Assembly (NCBI GenBank): GCA_030584005.1
Contig: CP129486.1
Coordinates: forward strand, 623,556-687,555
DNA length: 64,000 nt
Direction of reading: 5' to 3'
From: Bdellovibrionota bacterium
GTDB taxonomy: Bacteria; Bdellovibrionota_C; UBA2361; JAFLCA01
Positions 62,567-64,000 of the stretch are shown here, piece after piece; the first letter of the stretch is position 1; every line of letters starts with the position of its first letter. The notes under the pieces were generated by a model. That model did not search any database. It was not told where the DNA came from and saw only the letters and a list, made by a program, of their open reading frames with translations. A program made the position numbers and the translations under genes.

Positions 62567-64000
62567 GCATGGAATTTGAATCAGTGATCGGTTTAGAAGT
62601 GCACGTGCAACTCGCCACGGAAACCAAGATCTTCTGTGGATCTTCGACTCGCTTTGGCGGTGACCCTAATGAATTTATTGATCCCGTAACCCTAGGCCTT
62701 CCGGGTGCGCTCCCTGTGCTCAACAGGCGCGTAGTCGAGTTTGCAATCATGCTGGGCAAGGCAACGAAATGCGAGATTCGAAGGTTCAATCGTTTCGCCC
62801 GTAAACACTACTTCTATCCAGATCTTCCCAAAGGCTATCAGATCTCTCAATTTGAGGAGCCCATTTGCGAGCGCGGCTCGTTGGAGGTGCACTTTGAGAA
62901 TGCCGTCCGAACCGTTGGCATCCGTCGAATCCACATGGAGGAAGATGCCGGGAAGAATATGCACGATACCCGTACGGAGACTTCACTAATCGATCTGAAC
63001 CGTGCGGGAGTGCCCCTTCTAGAAATCGTGTCTGAGCCCGACCTGCGGACACCCGCCGAAGCCTCGGCGTACCTGCGCACATTGCGGCAGATGGTGCGTT
63101 TTCTTGGGGTGAGTGACGGGAATATGGAAGAGGGAAGCCTGCGCTGTGATGCGAATATCTCCCTGCGTCCGGTCGGGGAGCTAAAATTCGGCACCCGCAC
63201 AGAGATCAAGAACCTCAATTCCTTCCGCTTTGTAGAACGCGCGCTGGAGTATGAGATTGCTCGGCAGACGTCATTGTTGAGAGCCGGGCAGAAGGTCGTA
63301 CAAGAGACCCTCCTCTATGATAGTGCCGCCGATGTGACCCGGTCGATGCGAGGAAAGGAGGAGTCATCTGACTATCGTTACTTTCCCGACCCGGATCTGC
63401 CGCCTCTTATCATTGAAGAGGGCTGGGTCAATCAGATTGTGGGGTCAATGCCGCGGCTGCCCGATCAGTGGAGAAAGGAGTTAACCGAGAACTACGGTCT
63501 CAGTAACTATGACGCCAGTGTGCTGCTTGCTGAAAGCGAGAACGTGGCGTTCTTTCAAGCCGTCTTCGATATCTGCCAGAACGCTAAGGCGGCCTGCAAC
63601 TGGGTAACCTCCGAACTATTCGGCTACCTCCACAAGAATTCTCTGACCCTTGCTCACTCTCCGATAAAACCAGCTGACCTTGGGGCCCTCATCAAACTGA
63701 TTGACGACGAGGTCCTTAGCGGGAAGATGGCTAAATCAGTATTCGAGGAGATGTTTGCGACCTCACAAAGCCCCCAGGAGATAATCGAGAAGAAGGGGCT
63801 CAAGCAGATTGCCAATCCCGATGAGATTCAACAGCTGGTCACGGATACCATAAGCAAGTTCAGCTCGCAGTTTGACGCCTACGCCCAGGGAAATGACAGA
63901 CTGCATGGATTTTTTGTCGGTGAAGTGATGAAGCTGAGCCGCGGTGCCGCAAATCCCAAACTCGTCAACAACGCTATTCTGGATGCGGTCAAGAAGCGGC
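62563..64000 (+). CDS. gatB: Asp-tRNA(Asn)/Glu-tRNA(Gln) amidotransferase subunit B (3' end beyond window)
   Basis: Kinase/transamidase subunit that activates and amidates the misacylated tRNA. The visible 479 residues begin [17 protein letters not shown] and include [41 protein letters not shown] and, in the YqeY-like tail, [11 protein letters not shown]. The usual length is about 475-480, so only a few residues are missing at the window end. The start overlaps the gatA stop. Confidence 0.96.
   Translation, partial: MSMEFESVIGLEVHVQLATETKIFCGSSTRFGGDPNEFIDPVTLGLPGALPVLNRRVVEFAIMLGKATKCEIRRFNRFARKHYFYPDLPKGYQISQFEEPICERGSLEVHFENAVRTVGIRRIHMEEDAGKNMHDTRTETSLIDLNRAGVPLLEIVSEPDLRTPAEASAYLRTLRQMVRFLGVSDGNMEEGSLRCDANISLRPVGELKFGTRTEIKNLNSFRFVERALEYEIARQTSLLRAGQKVVQETLLYDSAADVTRSMRGKEESSDYRYFPDPDLPPLIIEEGWVNQIVGSMPRLPDQWRKELTENYGLSNYDASVLLAESENVAFFQAVFDICQNAKAACNWVTSELFGYLHKNSLTLAHSPIKPADLGALIKLIDDEVLSGKMAKSVFEEMFATSQSPQEIIEKKGLKQIANPDEIQQLVTDTISKFSSQFDAYAQGNDRLHGFFVGEVMKLSRGAANPKLVNNAILDAVKKR

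Overview
The window looks like one chromosomal stretch of an aerobic, diderm (Gram-negative) bacterium with a standard genetic code and a mid-50s G+C feel (estimated by eye). LPS-heptose synthesis (hldD), lytic transglycosylases, a periplasmic M23 peptidase, heme O/heme A synthesis (ctaB, ctaA), a Sco copper chaperone and a CcmH-like protein support an outer membrane and an aa3-type respiratory chain. The Ser/Thr kinase, sigma54 activator, MoxR/VWA operon and annexin-like protein would fit a deltaproteobacterial-type lineage (Myxococcota, Bdellovibrionota or a relative), but I cannot fix the phylum. I see no rRNA, tRNA, CRISPR array, transposase, integrase or phage gene.

Layout: 0.1-1.6 kb, an unknown exported protein. 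1.6-9.8 kb, a five-gene minus-strand MoxR/DUF58/VWA operon led by a Ser/Gln/Gly-rich membrane protein. 10-11.7 kb, mltG and ruvX. 12-16 kb, an M23 peptidase, cinA and a TrmA-family RNA methyltransferase. 16-18 kb, an SGNH hydrolase and an ankyrin protein. 18-23 kb, three unrecognised proteins, one of 910 residues with annexin-like helical repeats. 23-28.7 kb, a NUDIX hydrolase, riboflavin synthase, ctaA, a GT39-type transferase and hldD. 28.9-33 kb, the conserved rpmH-rnpA-yidD-yidC-mnmE block. 33-39.5 kb, a MEMO-family protein, lepB, ygfZ, a membrane Ser/Thr kinase and pyrE. 39.5-46.9 kb, ccmH-like, sco, ctaB, gpsA, gyrA and pepA. 47-51 kb, a hairpin-rich spacer, a degenerate REC/HD-GYP-like protein, a TraB-family protein, bTHX and a lysozyme-like protein. 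51.4-55.7 kb, a glycosyltransferase / P-loop kinase / HAD phosphatase cassette. 55.7-60.4 kb, folC, a two-component pair and sthA. 60.8 kb to the end, gatC-gatA-gatB, with gatB cut by the window edge.

Four conserved housekeeping genes between 29.9 and 41.3 kb (yidC, mnmE, lepB, ctaB) are broken by single-base frame changes, six events in all, several of them in homopolymers. I read this as a patch of indel errors in the sequence rather than gene decay, and it lowers confidence in reading frames across that part.

The parts I would look at first are: the 51.4-55.7 kb cassette, which resembles a sucrose-phosphate-synthase/phosphatase pathway with an unusual kinase between the two; the 910-residue annexin-like protein; the array of six perfect or near-perfect hairpins at 47.05-47.25 kb; the degenerate signalling proteins (an HD-GYP-like domain without its metal ligands, and a short histidine kinase without clear ATP-binding boxes); and a small family of palindromic intergenic repeats at 10.0, 24.4 and 41.8 kb.
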